Assembly (NCBI GenBank): GCA_027886185.1
Contig: WOAB01000476.1
Span: forward strand, 2,170,001-2,234,000
DNA from: Rheum nobile
Taxonomy: Eukaryota > Streptophyta > Magnoliopsida > Caryophyllales > Polygonaceae
DNA length: 64,000 bases
Direction: 5' to 3'
Position 1 is the stretch's first letter. Every line of letters begins with the position of its first letter. This document shows positions 1 to 10,741 of the stretch, piece by piece. The notes beneath the pieces are model-generated. The model did no database searches. It had not been told where the DNA came from and worked only from the letters and a program-made list of their open reading frames with translations. A program made the position numbers and the translations under genes.

Positions 1-875
1 ACGAGGAAGAACTCAGATTATGATTTCCTACGGAACGACCCATAACGAAACCCTAAGTTAGATTCGAAAAATAAATAGTACGAATCTAAAGAAAAACGAA
101 CAAAATCGAAGGAACGAAAGTCTCAAACGAGATCACAAAGCCCATGCCACAACCACACATGCCCAGGCCCACCGCGGGTGCGGCGGCTTGACCGCGGGTG
201 CGGCAAGGCTACAGAGAAGAGACGATGACGACGACAACTCACCGGGGAAGACGATGGGGGCTCGACTCGTGGTGGCTCCGACCTGGATTCCTTGGACCTC
301 CAAAGAACCTTTTTGAGAGCACCACCAACACCAACGAGGCTCCGGCGACGACCTTGAAGAACTCCGGCGAGAGCTTGCACTTTTCGGCGACAATGGAGAT
401 GAGACATTTGAGAGAGAGAGAGATTGAGATGGCTTCCTCCTCCAAGTCCCCTCCTTATATAGGCCAAGCAAGGAGGTCAAGCAGGCAGGAGAGTCACTCC
501 GGCCAAGGAGCAGGCGACCGCCATGACGAAGGACACGCGGCACCCATGCCGGCTAGCCACGTCCAGCACACGACCGCCACCGCGGGGTGCGGTGCCTGAC
601 CGCGGGTGCGGTCAAGGCAAATTTCGGCCTCTTTTGCCCACTTTTGTCCGGGAACATGTATGGGCGTGGTTTTAACCCCGGAAATTATATGTTTGTACCC
701 AAACAAATATTCTATGTCCCGAAAATACATCGAATGTATTTTATACCACTCAATGAATTATTACGGAGATCAAGGATTTTACAGAAAATCCAAACTCCTC
801 TGAAAATAATCCGACTACAGTACGAGAGTTTGGAAAATTACCAAAATACTCTTTACTAAAATAAGGGGTATTACA
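1..875 (-). mobile_element. Gypsy-type LTR, 5' edge; element continues off the left end
   Basis: On the minus strand the sequence opens at 875 with TGTAATACCCC, the same style of start as the Gypsy LTRs at 1408, 4647 and 22979. It has a TATATAAGG promoter box near 452-463. GC-rich CACCCGCGG motifs recur at about 170-205 and 570-615. Close to the left edge (about 20-80, minus strand) it shares a TCTAACTTAGGGTTTC block with the other LTRs, so the families are related. No polypurine tract precedes 875, so this is the outer edge of a 5' LTR and the rest of the element lies to the left. Short ORFs here are not considered genes. Confidence 0.7.
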
Positions 876-1407
876 GACATTCTCAAATCCATTGCATGAT
901 CAAACCCTATACATGTGTAGTATGGTTTCAGATAGAAGTAAAGAGCAATGTATAAACTGACTTTGTTAAGAACGTACAAAAAGTCTTCAACTCTGTCTCT
1001 ATTATTTTGAGTATATGTTAATGACTTTTATTTTTTGGTCAAATACTTAAATGACGTTTTGCAACAATTTAGAGCACCATATATATTTCTCGATCAAAAG
1101 TACAAAACACATGGAATGTGAATCTATGTTGTATTTAGTTAATAATGTAGAATTCCACTATAAGCATAGCAATTCTTCTTGGATTTTCTACGATATAAAT
1201 ACTAAAAAGATAATAATGTCATTAAATGTTCTATGCATTGGTACTCGACATTGATATAATACCAATGCAACATGTATTAGTTCAATCGACGATCCAATCA
1301 CTATTAGTTCATACAAATTTATTTAAATTGATTCATGATTGATGGAATAGAAAAAGGTTGATAACGGTTTACATAATACACATATTTAAAGTAAAATTTA
1401 CAACTTT
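876..1407. other. AT-rich spacer without a gene
   Basis: No coding signal was seen. The right half (about 1090-1350) is one copy of a dispersed repeat also found at 19590-19900 and, inverted, at 20830-21150. Shared blocks include GATATAATACCAAT and a TTGGATTTT-type stretch followed by CGATAT. Confidence 0.5.
1090..1350 (+). repeat. Dispersed AT-rich repeat, copy 1
   Basis: It shares the ordered blocks CTTGGATTTT, CGATATAAA and GATATAATACCAAT with the copy near 19722-19812. It also shares AAATTGATTCATG with the inverted copy near 20830-20990. The copies are clearly diverged and no coding potential is visible. Family unknown. Confidence 0.5.
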
Positions 1408-1741
1408 TGTGATACCCCGTATTTTTATAAGGTTATTTTGGGAATTTTTGGAATTTTCCCGAACACCCGTTTTGTACGTCGGATTTAATACAGAGAGTTT
1501 AAGACATTCTGTAATGTGCTATATCTCTGTATTATTTTTCTCAGTGAAATAAAATACAGACGACGTACTTTGGATGTTAATTACTCGTTCGCGTACGATA
1601 ATTTTATCCCGGGTTAACATCGTTTTCATCTAAGAGCTGAGGAGGCGAAGCCAGGGTGGCGGCGCCCGCCGTGGGTATGGCGGTGCTCGTCGTCGCAAGG
1701 CTCGAGGAGCAGCCGGGTCTCCTCCTAGCTGGGGACGCCAG

Positions 1742-1862
1742 GCCTATGACGGCGCCCGCCGCATTGATAGCGGCGCCCGCCGCATTGATGGCGGCGCCCG
1801 CCGCATTGATGGCGGCGCCCGCCGCATTTATGACGGCGCCCGCCGCATTTATGACGGCACCC
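1742..1862 (+). repeat. 21 bp minisatellite in LTR A
   Basis: About six head-to-tail copies of a 21 bp GC-rich unit built around GGCGCCCGCCGCATT. The second LTR carries about three fewer units, which accounts for the length difference between the two LTRs. The solo LTR at 22979 has only about two degenerate units. Confidence 0.8.
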
Positions 1863-1978
1863 GCCGTCGTTGTTGTCCGGAGGTCCTTGCCCGAAGGTCG
1901 CCGGCGAACGTCTGACGACGTCGAACTAGCTCCGCCATGCCTCCATTTAGGCCATCATTGTGCTCCCTCGATCTGTGG

Positions 1979-1988
1979 CTATAAAAGG
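1979..1988 (+). promoter_or_regulatory. LTR TATA box (CTATAAAAGG)
   Basis: CTATAAAAGG lies about 570 bp into the LTR and is conserved in the second LTR (near 15722) and in the solo LTR (near 23454). This position fits the U3/R boundary promoter. Transcription start is inferred, not seen. Confidence 0.6.
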
Positions 1989-3008
1989 AGACGCTTGGGG
2001 GTCGGATTCGAGCTAAAATCAGAAGCTCAATCTCAGAATTTGTCTCGCCGGAAAAGCTTGCCCTCGCCGGAGTTCTTTAGAGCAATCGCCGGTGTTGTTT
2101 GGTGTGTTTTCCTGTAGCCTAGAGGTCCCTTTGGAAGCTTAGTGGAGGTCTGAACCCAAAGCCAGGCCAAAGGAGTGACCCTCGTGTGTGTATTGGTGAG
2201 TTTTCTCAACGTTCTGTTGGCCGCCGTTCTTCACGGCGATCGCCGTGTTCGTGGCGGTGACCGCCGTGATGAACACGGCGCCCGCCGTGATGAACACGGT
2301 GACCGCCACCAGTGGCCAGAAGCCCCTTTGTTGGCTTGGTCTTGGTGGTCGTCGTTATGGACTCGTTCCTTTCGATTTCTTTCGTCTTTCCTTAGATTCG
2401 TACTAGTTTATGTCGGATCTAACTTAGGGTTTCCTTATGGGTCGACTCGAAGGTCGTTGTGCTGTCGGAGCTATACCTGTGTCGAACCCGGAATCCCGTT
2501 GTCTCTGCTTTGTTCCAGATCTGCGGACTAAGGCAAGTGGCGGTTCGCTCTTGCTTAATCATTCCATATTTCATTAATTATCAATTATTTAATTGTTAAT
2601 TAAATTGGAGTGAACTGTTGTTTTGCTTGGGAACTAATTTCATAAATAAACGTGATTAAAGTAATGTTATGATAGGTTGTATATCTGTTAGAACAACGCT
2701 ATTATATGTGATAATTATCGTGATGGTATTATTGTGATTTAATCTTAATGCTAGAATAGCATACGGGTTAATAGGAAAACTAATCCAAGTAAGGATTAGC
2801 TATTTCTATTATCTCTATGTTTAAGTTGATTGCTTGGATGGCTTTAATGTGATTAATTGTTGTGTTAGACTGTTTAGTTAACACGAGTGTTCGTAGGAAC
2901 GCTAATCCAAGTAAGGGTTAGTCGTTTCTTTATAACTTAATGTTCGTAGGAACGCTAATCCAAATAAGGATTTGTCGTTTCTTTAAATCGTAATATTCCT
3001 CGGGATTT

Positions 3009-3752
3009 GTCATTTCAACTCAAGGATGTGGCTAGCGAATGGTGGGAGAGCACCGGTATGGCTGATCATCCCGAGCTGAATTGGAGCATGTTCAAAACCA
3101 AAATGACTGACCGTTTCTTTTCCCGTGCTATTAGGAAGGAGAAGCATAAGGAATTTTTGTACCCGCAGACTGATGGGTTAAAGGTGACTGAGCTCGCAGC
3201 TAAGTTCAATCACTTGATGCAGTACGCTGGACCTGAGGTGTCAACCGAAGAGCAGAAGATCTCGTACTTCCATGGATGGATGAATCCAGAGATCAAGCCT
3301 CTAATGTTGCGTCATGGTTGTTCTACGTTAGAACAGTATGTGGATGCAGCCTTCAAGACAGAAGTCACACTGGAGGAGTCTGCCCTTAAGCGGGAAAAGC
3401 AAGTTAAGGGAAAGGGTGGACAACAGGATCGCCTACCAAGTTTGAAAAGTCTGGTCGTGCTAAGACCGAGACAAATCAGTCTGACTCTGCTAGAGGCTCA
3501 GGTTAGAGCAGCGGAGTAATTCAGTGCCACAACTGTGGTGAAGTTGGACATAAAAATTTTAATTGCCAAAAGGACAAGAGAGTATGTCATAATTGTGGAA
3601 GAGAAGGCCACATAAAAACATACTGCAGACTGAAGGGTAAGGGACCAATGCAGTCATACCAAGCGTCAAATGTGGGAGGTGGGCAGAACCCAAGGCCAGT
3701 GGTATCTACTCCTGAGCAGTCTATGACTCGTAATAAAGCAAAGCGCCTCTAG
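3009..3752 (+). pseudogene. Gypsy gag fragment (capsid plus two zinc knuckles)
   Basis: The reading frame from 3009 gives the middle of a plant Ty3/Gypsy gag (Retrotrans_gag type), including an ASEWWES segment and a downstream basic region. Two CCHC zinc knuckles (C-X2-C-X4-H-X4-C) follow at about 3525-3620, but in a different frame. A frameshift lies near 3425-3450, and that second frame also has a TAG at 3504 before the knuckles; it ends at 3750. The gag start is missing because the sequence is fused directly to truncated LTR A. The gene is dead. The missing N-terminal part resembles what is present in the separate fragment at 18498-18717. Confidence 0.85.
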
Positions 3753-4630
3753 GGTCTTCAGGCCAAGGGAAACGACTCTTTGTAATGAGCCAAGCCAACG
3801 GAGAAGAACCCTGATCCATTAAGTTATATCTGTGCTAAGTCTTTCTGTAAGATTAAGGAGTAACGACGTGTGTCGGTAATCTCCGTAGCATCGTGATCTG
3901 GTTGTGCAACTTTTGTCAGTAATGTAATGCTTAATGTTATTGAAGTGTTTCCTTGTTTTGGAAAATTTCTGAATGCGTTATCAGTATGAATTAGTTGTTC
4001 ATACGAAACCCCGTAAGTGTCGAGAACAGCTTATGCCAAGTAAGGATAAGGACTGTCGGACTTATGGTGGTGGAGTTTTGTGGACAACTTAGATGTTCGT
4101 CCCCTTGTGGTTAATCCCAAGGTCGACTCTGTTGTTTAAATCTAAATCCACTCCTAAGATTCTTCTTCATACATAGAGTATGTCATCTATAAGAACGGAT
4201 GCAACTCTTTGAGGAAGATTAAGTTGTGGAGCGGTCATGTTGAGAGGAAAGGTTGCAGTTAAGGACGGGATATGTTGATGATCCCGATGTATTAAAGATT
4301 CAGTAAGGAGAATTGTCTATATACATCTAAGGAGTATTGTGGTAAGCGTTATCTCATACGCTGAGTTCTTCCGAGATTTCTTAAGGAAAGGGAATGAACT
4401 TGTAGAGTTTTGTTCGAAAGATCAGGAGCTATCTCTCATGCGTGAGTTTGTGCCATAAGCTTTGAGGCGGATGAATCATTTTCAGTATGATGTCCTAAGG
4501 AATTAAGAATAATATCTCTGGTGATCCATTTCAAGGATGAAGTGATTAAGGATGTTGGATTCAGGTGGTAAGATTGGTGTTGAGGCAGTATCCTCATTGA
4601 CTTAATGCAAGTTTCGGGGACGAAACTTAT
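3753..4630 (+). other. Non-coding remainder of the Gypsy internal region
   Basis: About 880 bp between the gag stop and the polypurine tract. No reverse transcriptase, RNase H or integrase motif could be read. A faint S-G-C-A-T string near 3897 could be a decayed protease motif, but this is weak. Either pol was deleted, or this is a gag-only non-autonomous element. Confidence 0.6.
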
Positions 4631-4646
4631 TTTAAGGGGGAGGTGA
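4631..4646 (+). other. Gypsy polypurine tract
   Basis: TTTAAGGGGGAGGTGA directly precedes the TGTGATACC start of the next LTR. This is the expected plus-strand primer position, and it fixes 4647 as a 3' LTR boundary. Confidence 0.8.
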
Positions 4647-5020
4647 TGTGATACCCCGTATTTTTATAAGGTTATTTTGGGAATTTTTGGAATTTTCCCG
4701 AACACCCGTTTTGTACGTCGGATTTAATACAAAGAGTTTAAGACATTCTGTAATGTGTTATATCTCTGTATTATTTTTCTCAGTGAAATAAAATACAGAC
4801 GACGTACTTTGAATGTTAATTACTCGTTCGCGTACGATAATTTTATCCCGGGTTAACATCGTTTTCATCTAAGAGCTGAGGAGGCGAAGCCAGGGTGGCG
4901 GCGCCCGCCGTGGGTATGGCGGCGCCCGCCGTCGCAAGGCTCGAGGAGCAGCCGGGTCTCCTCCTAACTCGGGACGCCAGGCCTCTATGGCAGCGCCCGC
5001 CGCATTGATGGCGGCGCCCG
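4647..5020 (+). mobile_element. Gypsy LTR copy B, left part
   Basis: It starts TGTGATACCCCG right after the polypurine tract and is near-identical to 1408 onward. It breaks inside the 21 bp minisatellite at 5020, where the Copia element begins. Its continuation is 15581-17945, giving a reconstructed LTR of about 2.7 kb. Confidence 0.9.
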
Positions 5021-6130
5021 TGTAGGATCGTGATTGTTAGATAATAACTTAAGGAACTCAGAATATCGATTCTAAGTTCCCTTCGCAGCGGAAATAAACA
5101 ATCAAACAAATGACAAGTTCCTTATAGTGGAAACCTTTGATTGCCAACTAGCAATCCAGGATAAAAACCACTACCTTTCTTTCGAAAGGATTTCAAAGTC
5201 TACTTCTTGATTTCTTATCTCTTTTGGTTACAGCTTATCCTAGGAACGAACACACAGTTCATTTGCCTTACACACAGTTAGACAATCCTAGATAACTTAA
5301 CACAATCAATAATCAATCCAAGAAACAGACTTTCGCACCTAGGAACTATCACTTACAGTCACAGGAACTTAACACTCAGCTCTTCTTCCTTGACTGGTTC
5401 CTCTTGATCTCGGTTTGCTTTGATGATCTTGTTTGGAGGTTCACACTAGATATTTGCTAATGAGTGTGAGTCGTGTTTCAGTGCTTCAAGATAACCCTTG
5501 GGTTAGTCTTCCTTTTATAGAGGATTCTTCGCAGCTCGATCCTCTCTGGGTTCCCACAGATTAAGCTTGCCCTAGGATGAATGGTTCTCCTTGATCCACG
5601 TTGTTCTTGGCATGTGCAAACAACCTAGGCAGCTCAGAATCTCTCTTGGTTGGTCAACTACCTCAGACGAGCCTTGCTATGTCGTTGTCCAAATACTTTC
5701 GTCCGAGGTTGAACAAGCTGGCCACTTGGGAACTGTCTTCTGGACAGCGACGTCTCTATGTCATGTCGCTTTCACCTTCTCTGTCCGAGGTTGAGCGTTT
5801 CTGGGTATATTGTTGTTTTGCTCTGAGTATTGGCAGTCTTTTGGAAGCTTCGGACAAGTTGATTTTAACATTTTTTGTCCGAGGTTGTGTGTCCCCAGAT
5901 TTCTCGGTTTCTGGGCACACCTGGGTTCCTCTGGTTTCCTTCATCTGTCTTGTTCCTTTGGTTCCCTTGTCCTGTTTCGCTTTCTTCCCTTCGGTATATT
6001 CTTGTGGTTCCTTAAAACACATCTTTGAGATAAAACATTAGTATCATAATATTTGTCATCGTCAAAAGTAGAGAAACTGAGGAAAGGAACTCTCAGGGGA
6101 ACCTAAGTTCCAGAGTTCCGTTTCCTAACA
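5021..6130 (-). repeat. Copia 3' LTR
   Basis: 1110 bp, TGTTAG...CCTACA when read on the minus strand, and the same length as the copy at 14471-15580. The adjacent polypurine tract at 6131 marks it as the 3' LTR. ORFs within it (for example 5601-6041) repeat in the other LTR and are not genes. Confidence 0.9.
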
Positions 6131-6146
6131 ATTTCCCCCTTTTTGA
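6131..6146 (-). other. Copia polypurine tract
   Basis: On the minus strand this reads TCAAAAAGGGGGAAAT and abuts the 3' LTR. This is the expected polypurine tract. Confidence 0.8.
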
Positions 6147-6839
6147 TGATGATAAATACAAGGAACCTGGCAACATAATAGGACTTTGAATTTCATGAGA
6201 CCAGTTGAGATTAAGGGAGTTACAACATTACAAGTTAATGATAGAACATTCAATGGTTGTAAATTCTCCCTAAGCAAATGAACGAGTTTATTTCAAATTC
6301 CCCTTTAGAAGTAGAACTAGTTCAGGGTTCCTATTAGTTCAGTAGTCTCCAAAGTTCAAGGTTCCTATCCTTTTCTTCCCCCTTTTGACATCATCGAAAA
6401 GATTAAGTACTAGTTAAGAGCAGGATGTCCAAGTGAATATACAATTGCATCAAACCCATAGCAGAAACATAATGGAAACTTTAAGGCAAAAAATAGATTG
6501 ATCATTGGAACAAAACCAAAAGATAATCATTAGAGCTTAAACTGAACATAGTTCAAAGACGGGTAAGACCAACCACAAAACAACATAAACAACAACCAAC
6601 AAGGACCAACAACAGGACAACAAACGACAAAGATAACAAAAAAAGCAATCTTAGGAGGGACAACAAGTGGATAGACGAGGGGAGTAGGATCCTAAGGGAA
6701 ACTACTAGCACGCTGTGGTGGTACAGCACTGGGAACCAGAACAAGCGTTCCTATGGCATAGCAGCGGCCTCCTCGTCTTCAGCTTTGTCGTCAGTTCCTA
6801 CGTTTGGCCCGTGGCCTGATGAGCACTGATTGCACCTTG
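6147..6839 (-). other. Copia 3' untranslated region
   Basis: About 690 bp between the stop of the extra ORF and the polypurine tract. No convincing coding sequence was seen; a short minus ORF at 6553-6744 is low complexity. Confidence 0.5.
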
Positions 6840-8378
6840 TCAATCCTTCTGAAGGACTTCTACCAGATCCACAACAACAGAACTTATGCGCCCCAACTCT
6901 TTTATTTGATCATGGAGGGCGACCGGTATGGCAGTCAAGCCTTCCATGATTGCCTTTTCAATACGATCCAGAGCAGCAAGGATCGCAGAGGAGTCTAAAG
7001 AGGGGGTGAGCTGTGGTCGGGAACTAGAAGGGTCCTGGGAACTCGCATTTTCCTTAGGCGGAATTTCTTGAGCTTCAGAGGGGTTGGGCAGTTGTTCCTT
7101 AGTCTTCAACTTCCGAACTGTGGCCATGGTAAGACACTTGCTGTAGACTGTCTCAGACAGATCATCTGGGTACTGGTGAAGGTTAGAGAGGATATTCTTG
7201 ATGATATGAGGGAAGGATAAAGCATGGGAGTCATGAGATGCACAAAACTGCATGTGAGCCAACACAATACGAGGGAGATCCAATTGAACACCAGAGAGTA
7301 CTTTGTCCATATAAATGGCGTCTGTGATGAGAACATCGTTCCTGTGCTCTTGTCTGGGAACCAGATTGCGGGTGATCCAGAAGTGTAACAACCTGTTTGC
7401 GATGGAGAGATCATTTGTCTCCAAAGATGAAGGGGAGGCACCGTCGTAGATTTTCTTGACCACTACTCCCTTGGATTTGTAGCCCTTACCCTTGGGCCAT
7501 CCTTTTTTCTGAGGGAGAATGCCAAACCCAGACATTGACTCAATCCCTAGAGCAGACGCAATTAGGTTGGCGGACAGGGGATAGCTGGTTTCCTTCCATA
7601 TGAGAATGGCTTCGTTACCGGGACAGTTCTCCTTTGCGGGCACAAACTCCATGGATTGGTAAAACAGGCGGACGATCTCATCAGAAGCAGAGAAGGGCTC
7701 AGTCAACATCTTGTCCCAGCCTTGAAACTGTAGCAGAGAATGGAGCTCGTTCAGGGCCTCTCCAAACATTTCCTCATCTTCTTCTGCCAGCTCTTGGGTC
7801 CAGAATTCCTTGCCGATTATGAGAGGCTTAAGGATCTTCCTCTTAGAGAAGAGAGAAGATACGTGACCCAGGGAGGAAGAGGCAAAAAGGGTGATGAGTT
7901 TGGCTCTTTTTGTGGATTTGGTTTCTTTTGTGGATTTGGCCTCATAGGGAACTATAGCTTGGGAGCTCCTCTTTCTTTGTTTCATTCTAGTGGCGACTGA
8001 GGGATCAGGGTTAGAGGTGGTTTTAGATTTGAGGCTTATTGGTGAGGGTTGAGGGCTGAGGAGCTCTTGGAGAGACTTGTCAGGCGAGGAGTCATGAGAG
8101 CCACCTTCGGAGGCGGATTTGGTGGCCGATTCAGAGGCCATAGTGATGGCCATGGCTTTCTCCTCAGCCTGTTCCTTTGGTGGCTCCTCAAGTTTCTCTT
8201 CGAGTTGCTCCACTGGTTTCTCCACAGGGTTCTCCACTGCTTTCTCTTTAGGTTGGGATTTTTGAGAGGAGGTGGCAGAAATGGTCTTAGAAGATGAAGC
8301 TGCCTTCTTTTCTCGAAAGGCTCTGAGAATGGCAGCCTCTTCCTCATCCAGGATAACATTAGGGTTTTGGTTGGCCAT
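6840..8378 (-). CDS. Additional ORF after pol, putative plant transposon protein-type domain
   Basis: An uninterrupted ORF of 512 codons lies downstream of pol in the same orientation. The chosen start at 8378 has a good context (AAAATGGCC); an in-frame extension to 8474 begins with GTG and is less likely. The first ~190 residues are low complexity and rich in Lys, Glu and Ser. The middle (about 200-410) resembles the plant 'putative transposon protein' family: a GW motif, an LFYQSM segment, a SANLIASALGI segment and an FWITRNLVP segment. The last ~100 residues are Ser/Pro-rich and end in a possible helix. No signal peptide or clear membrane span is seen, so I do not call it an envelope protein, although Sirevirus env-like ORFs occupy this position. 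It is intact while gag-pol has six stops. Function unknown. Confidence 0.7.
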   Translation of the reverse strand: MANQNPNVILDEEEAAILRAFREKKAASSSKTISATSSQKSQPKEKAVENPVEKPVEQLEEKLEEPPKEQAEEKAMAITMASESATKSASEGGSHDSSPDKSLQELLSPQPSPISLKSKTTSNPDPSVATRMKQRKRSSQAIVPYEAKSTKETKSTKRAKLITLFASSSLGHVSSLFSKRKILKPLIIGKEFWTQELAEEDEEMFGEALNELHSLLQFQGWDKMLTEPFSASDEIVRLFYQSMEFVPAKENCPGNEAILIWKETSYPLSANLIASALGIESMSGFGILPQKKGWPKGKGYKSKGVVVKKIYDGASPSSLETNDLSIANRLLHFWITRNLVPRQEHRNDVLITDAIYMDKVLSGVQLDLPRIVLAHMQFCASHDSHALSFPHIIKNILSNLHQYPDDLSETVYSKCLTMATVRKLKTKEQLPNPSEAQEIPPKENASSQDPSSSRPQLTPSLDSSAILAALDRIEKAIMEGLTAIPVALHDQIKELGRISSVVVDLVEVLQKD

Positions 8379-9198
8379 TTTTGGGGATTTAAGGATTTCT
8401 GTGTTTGAGAGAAGGAGAAGCAGAAGATCAGAGTAATGGCGAGTTGTGGGATTAGCTTGGATGAACAGGGCCACTCTTTAAAGGCAGTGAGGGCTGAAGA
8501 GATCGTTGAGGCAAATCCGGCCGTTGAGAAGATCAAGGTAAATCTGAGGCATTGAATACACTTGCAGCTTTTCGAAATGGCTAACTCAAATTCAAAACTT
8601 GCTCTTTCAGAGAAGAGGGGATCTTCCAACTGATAAGACGTGACTGATCTTCTGAGATTTTGCCATAAATAGCTTCTGGAGAGTGCCATTCTAGCCGTTG
8701 GAGACGCGTTATATTCTAGTTCCTTTTTGGCGACATATTCAGCGTGCTAGAGGGATGTATGGGAACCTTTAATGTGGGTCAAACGTTGGAACAAAAAGAT
8801 ACGTTCCCATACGCGAAAACAGGGTAGACCAATTATCGCATTGCACATTAATTCTCAAAAAGGGTTTAGAGATGGATCATAGAGAAATAAATTGAGCAAT
8901 GAGGCAAGGGTAGGTCTTAGTACACAATCATCATTTCGGCTTGTATTGTTGGGATAGAAATATGATCAGATTGTGACTTTTGGGTCATCAAAGAAATTTG
9001 AACAATGAGGAGTTGAAAGAATAATGAGGACCAAAAGGAAGCGAACCAGAAAAATTTATCTAAGCCTTTGTAAGAAACCATTATGACAAGAAGGGTTTGT
9101 AGCAAAAGATATAACACAAGGATATCAAGACTCAACAAGTTAAATAACTTAAACTAGTCAATCAGGGAAACTGGAAGGAATTCTTTAAACTAAGGTAA
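8379..9198 (-). other. Spacer between pol and the additional ORF
   Basis: About 820 bp. No conserved domain was seen on either strand. It may hold the leader or promoter for the additional ORF; no clear TATA box could be assigned. Confidence 0.4.
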
Positions 9199-10741
9199 CT
9201 ACTGAGTAATAGGAATCATTCCTAGTTCCAATCTAAGGTTCTCGAAAGGAACTCTATTCAATGCCGTGGTGAAAATATCTGCAACCTGATCTTCAGTTCT
9301 ACAAAAATTCATAATGATGTTTCCCTTCTCAACATGATCTCTAAGAAAATGATGTCTTATGTCAATATGCTTGGTCCTAGTATGATGCACAGGATTTTTA
9401 GAGATGTTTATGGCACTAGTATTATCACAAAGAATAGTGAGAGGGCCATAAGACATACCAAAGTCCGCGAGTTGTTGCTTTAGCCAGAGAAGTTGGGAAC
9501 AGCAGGAGGCGGCTGCAATGTACTCGGATTCTGTGGTGGAGAGGGAGACTGAAACTTGTTTCTTTGATCCCCATGACACAAGGCAAGGGCCTAGGAACTG
9601 TGCCATTCCAGAAGTGCTCTTTCTATCCACCAAATATCCAGCATAATCAGCATCAGTGAAACCCATGAGCTCAAAGGGACATTCTTTGGAGTACCAAATG
9701 CAGAGATCGTCAGTTCCCTTGAGATATCGAAGTATTCTCTTCACAGCAGCCAAGTGAGTTTCTCTCGGACAAGATTGGAACCTAGCACACAAGCCAACAG
9801 CAAAGACAATGTCTGGTCGACTAGCGGTTAGGTACATGAGTGAGCCTATCATACCTCTATAGAGCTTCTCCTCCACTAGAGGACTCGAGTGGTCCTTATC
9901 CAGATGGGCAATGGTGGATATGGGAGTGGAGAAAGGCTTGCATGAATCCATTTTGAACTTCTTCAGTAGTTCCCTGACATACTTCTGTTGGTGGATTTGA
10001 ATACCATCTTCCTTTTGAGTGATTTGTAATCCGAGGAAGAATGTGAGTTCCCCAATTAAACTCATTTCAAATTCACTGCTCATCAAGTCTTTGAACTTGT
10101 TTACAAGGGACAGGTTAGAGGAACCAAAAATGATATCATCAACATAGATTTGAACCACTAAGATGTTACCTTCTTCTTCTAGGATGAAGAGAGTCTTATC
10201 AATAACTCCACGCCTATAGCCATTTGAGAGTAGAAACTGGGCAAGACGATCATACCAAGCTCTGGGAGCTTGCTTGAGGCCATAGAGTGCCTTGTCTAGA
10301 AAGTAGACATGATCTGGATGATCATCGTCTTCAAAACCTAGAGGTTGCTTCACATATACTTATTCTTGAAGAATTCCATTGAGGAAGGCCGTCTTTACAT
10401 CCATTTGGAACAACTTGAACCCTTTGTGTGATGCGAAGGCAATCAACAATCTTATTGCCTCGATCCTTGCCACTGGAGCATAGGTTTCATCATAGTCGAT
10501 GCCTTCTTGTTGATTGTATCCTTGAGCAACGAGTCTTGCTTTGTTCCTTATCACAGCTCCTGTATCATCTAGCTTATTTCTGAAAACCCATCTAGTTCCT
10601 ATGATGTGTTTATCCTTAGGACGGGGAACTAGATGCCATACTTTGTTCCTTTCAAACTGATGGAGCTCTTCTTGCATAGCTTGGATCCTTGCCACTTCCT
10701 TCAGTGCCTCACCTATGTTCTTTGGTTCCACAATAGATAGA
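9199..10741 (-). pseudogene. Copia reverse transcriptase and RNase H
   Basis: The reverse transcriptase domain begins with a WVFRNK-type motif near 10,600, followed by ARLVAQGYNQ, TYAPVAR, MDVKTAFLNG and the catalytic YVDD near 10,150. RNase H follows with the Copia-typical STTESEY and HTRTKHIDIRHH motifs, and the frame ends at 9199. One in-frame TAA at 10360-10362 interrupts the reverse transcriptase just after the TAFLNG motif. Both sides of this stop are in the same frame as integrase and protease, so this is a single nonsense change rather than a rearrangement. The length fits a full-length Copia pol end. Not functional as it stands. Confidence 0.9.

Larger units (their letters stand above)
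1408..3008 (+). mobile_element. Gypsy LTR copy A, 3' truncated
   Basis: It starts TGTGATACCCCG at 1408 and is nearly identical to the second LTR (4647-5020 plus 15581-16748) up to CCTCGGGAT at about 3008. There it jumps directly into the middle of gag. The last roughly 1.2 kb of the LTR, the primer site, the leader and the gag start are therefore missing. It has a TATA box near 1980, an internal 21 bp minisatellite and a GC-rich 5' half. ORFs within it (for example 1656-2117 and 2175-2531) are products of GC-rich LTR sequence and are not called as genes. Confidence 0.85.

Noticed and set aside
1656..2531. Two GC-rich ORFs (1656-2117 and 2175-2531) and similar ones at 15594-16274
   Set aside because: They lie wholly inside Gypsy LTRs, include the 21 bp array, recur in both LTRs and show no domain.
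5601..6041. 146-residue ORF repeated at 15051-15491
   Set aside because: Both copies are inside the Copia LTRs; the duplication reflects LTR identity, not a gene.
6840..8378. Envelope-like protein call for the additional ORF
   Set aside because: Position fits, but no signal peptide or clear transmembrane span was seen.
7106..8689. Overlapping ORFs around the additional Copia ORF
   Set aside because: They are shadows in other frames of the 6840-8378 ORF, or start upstream in a frame without a domain.
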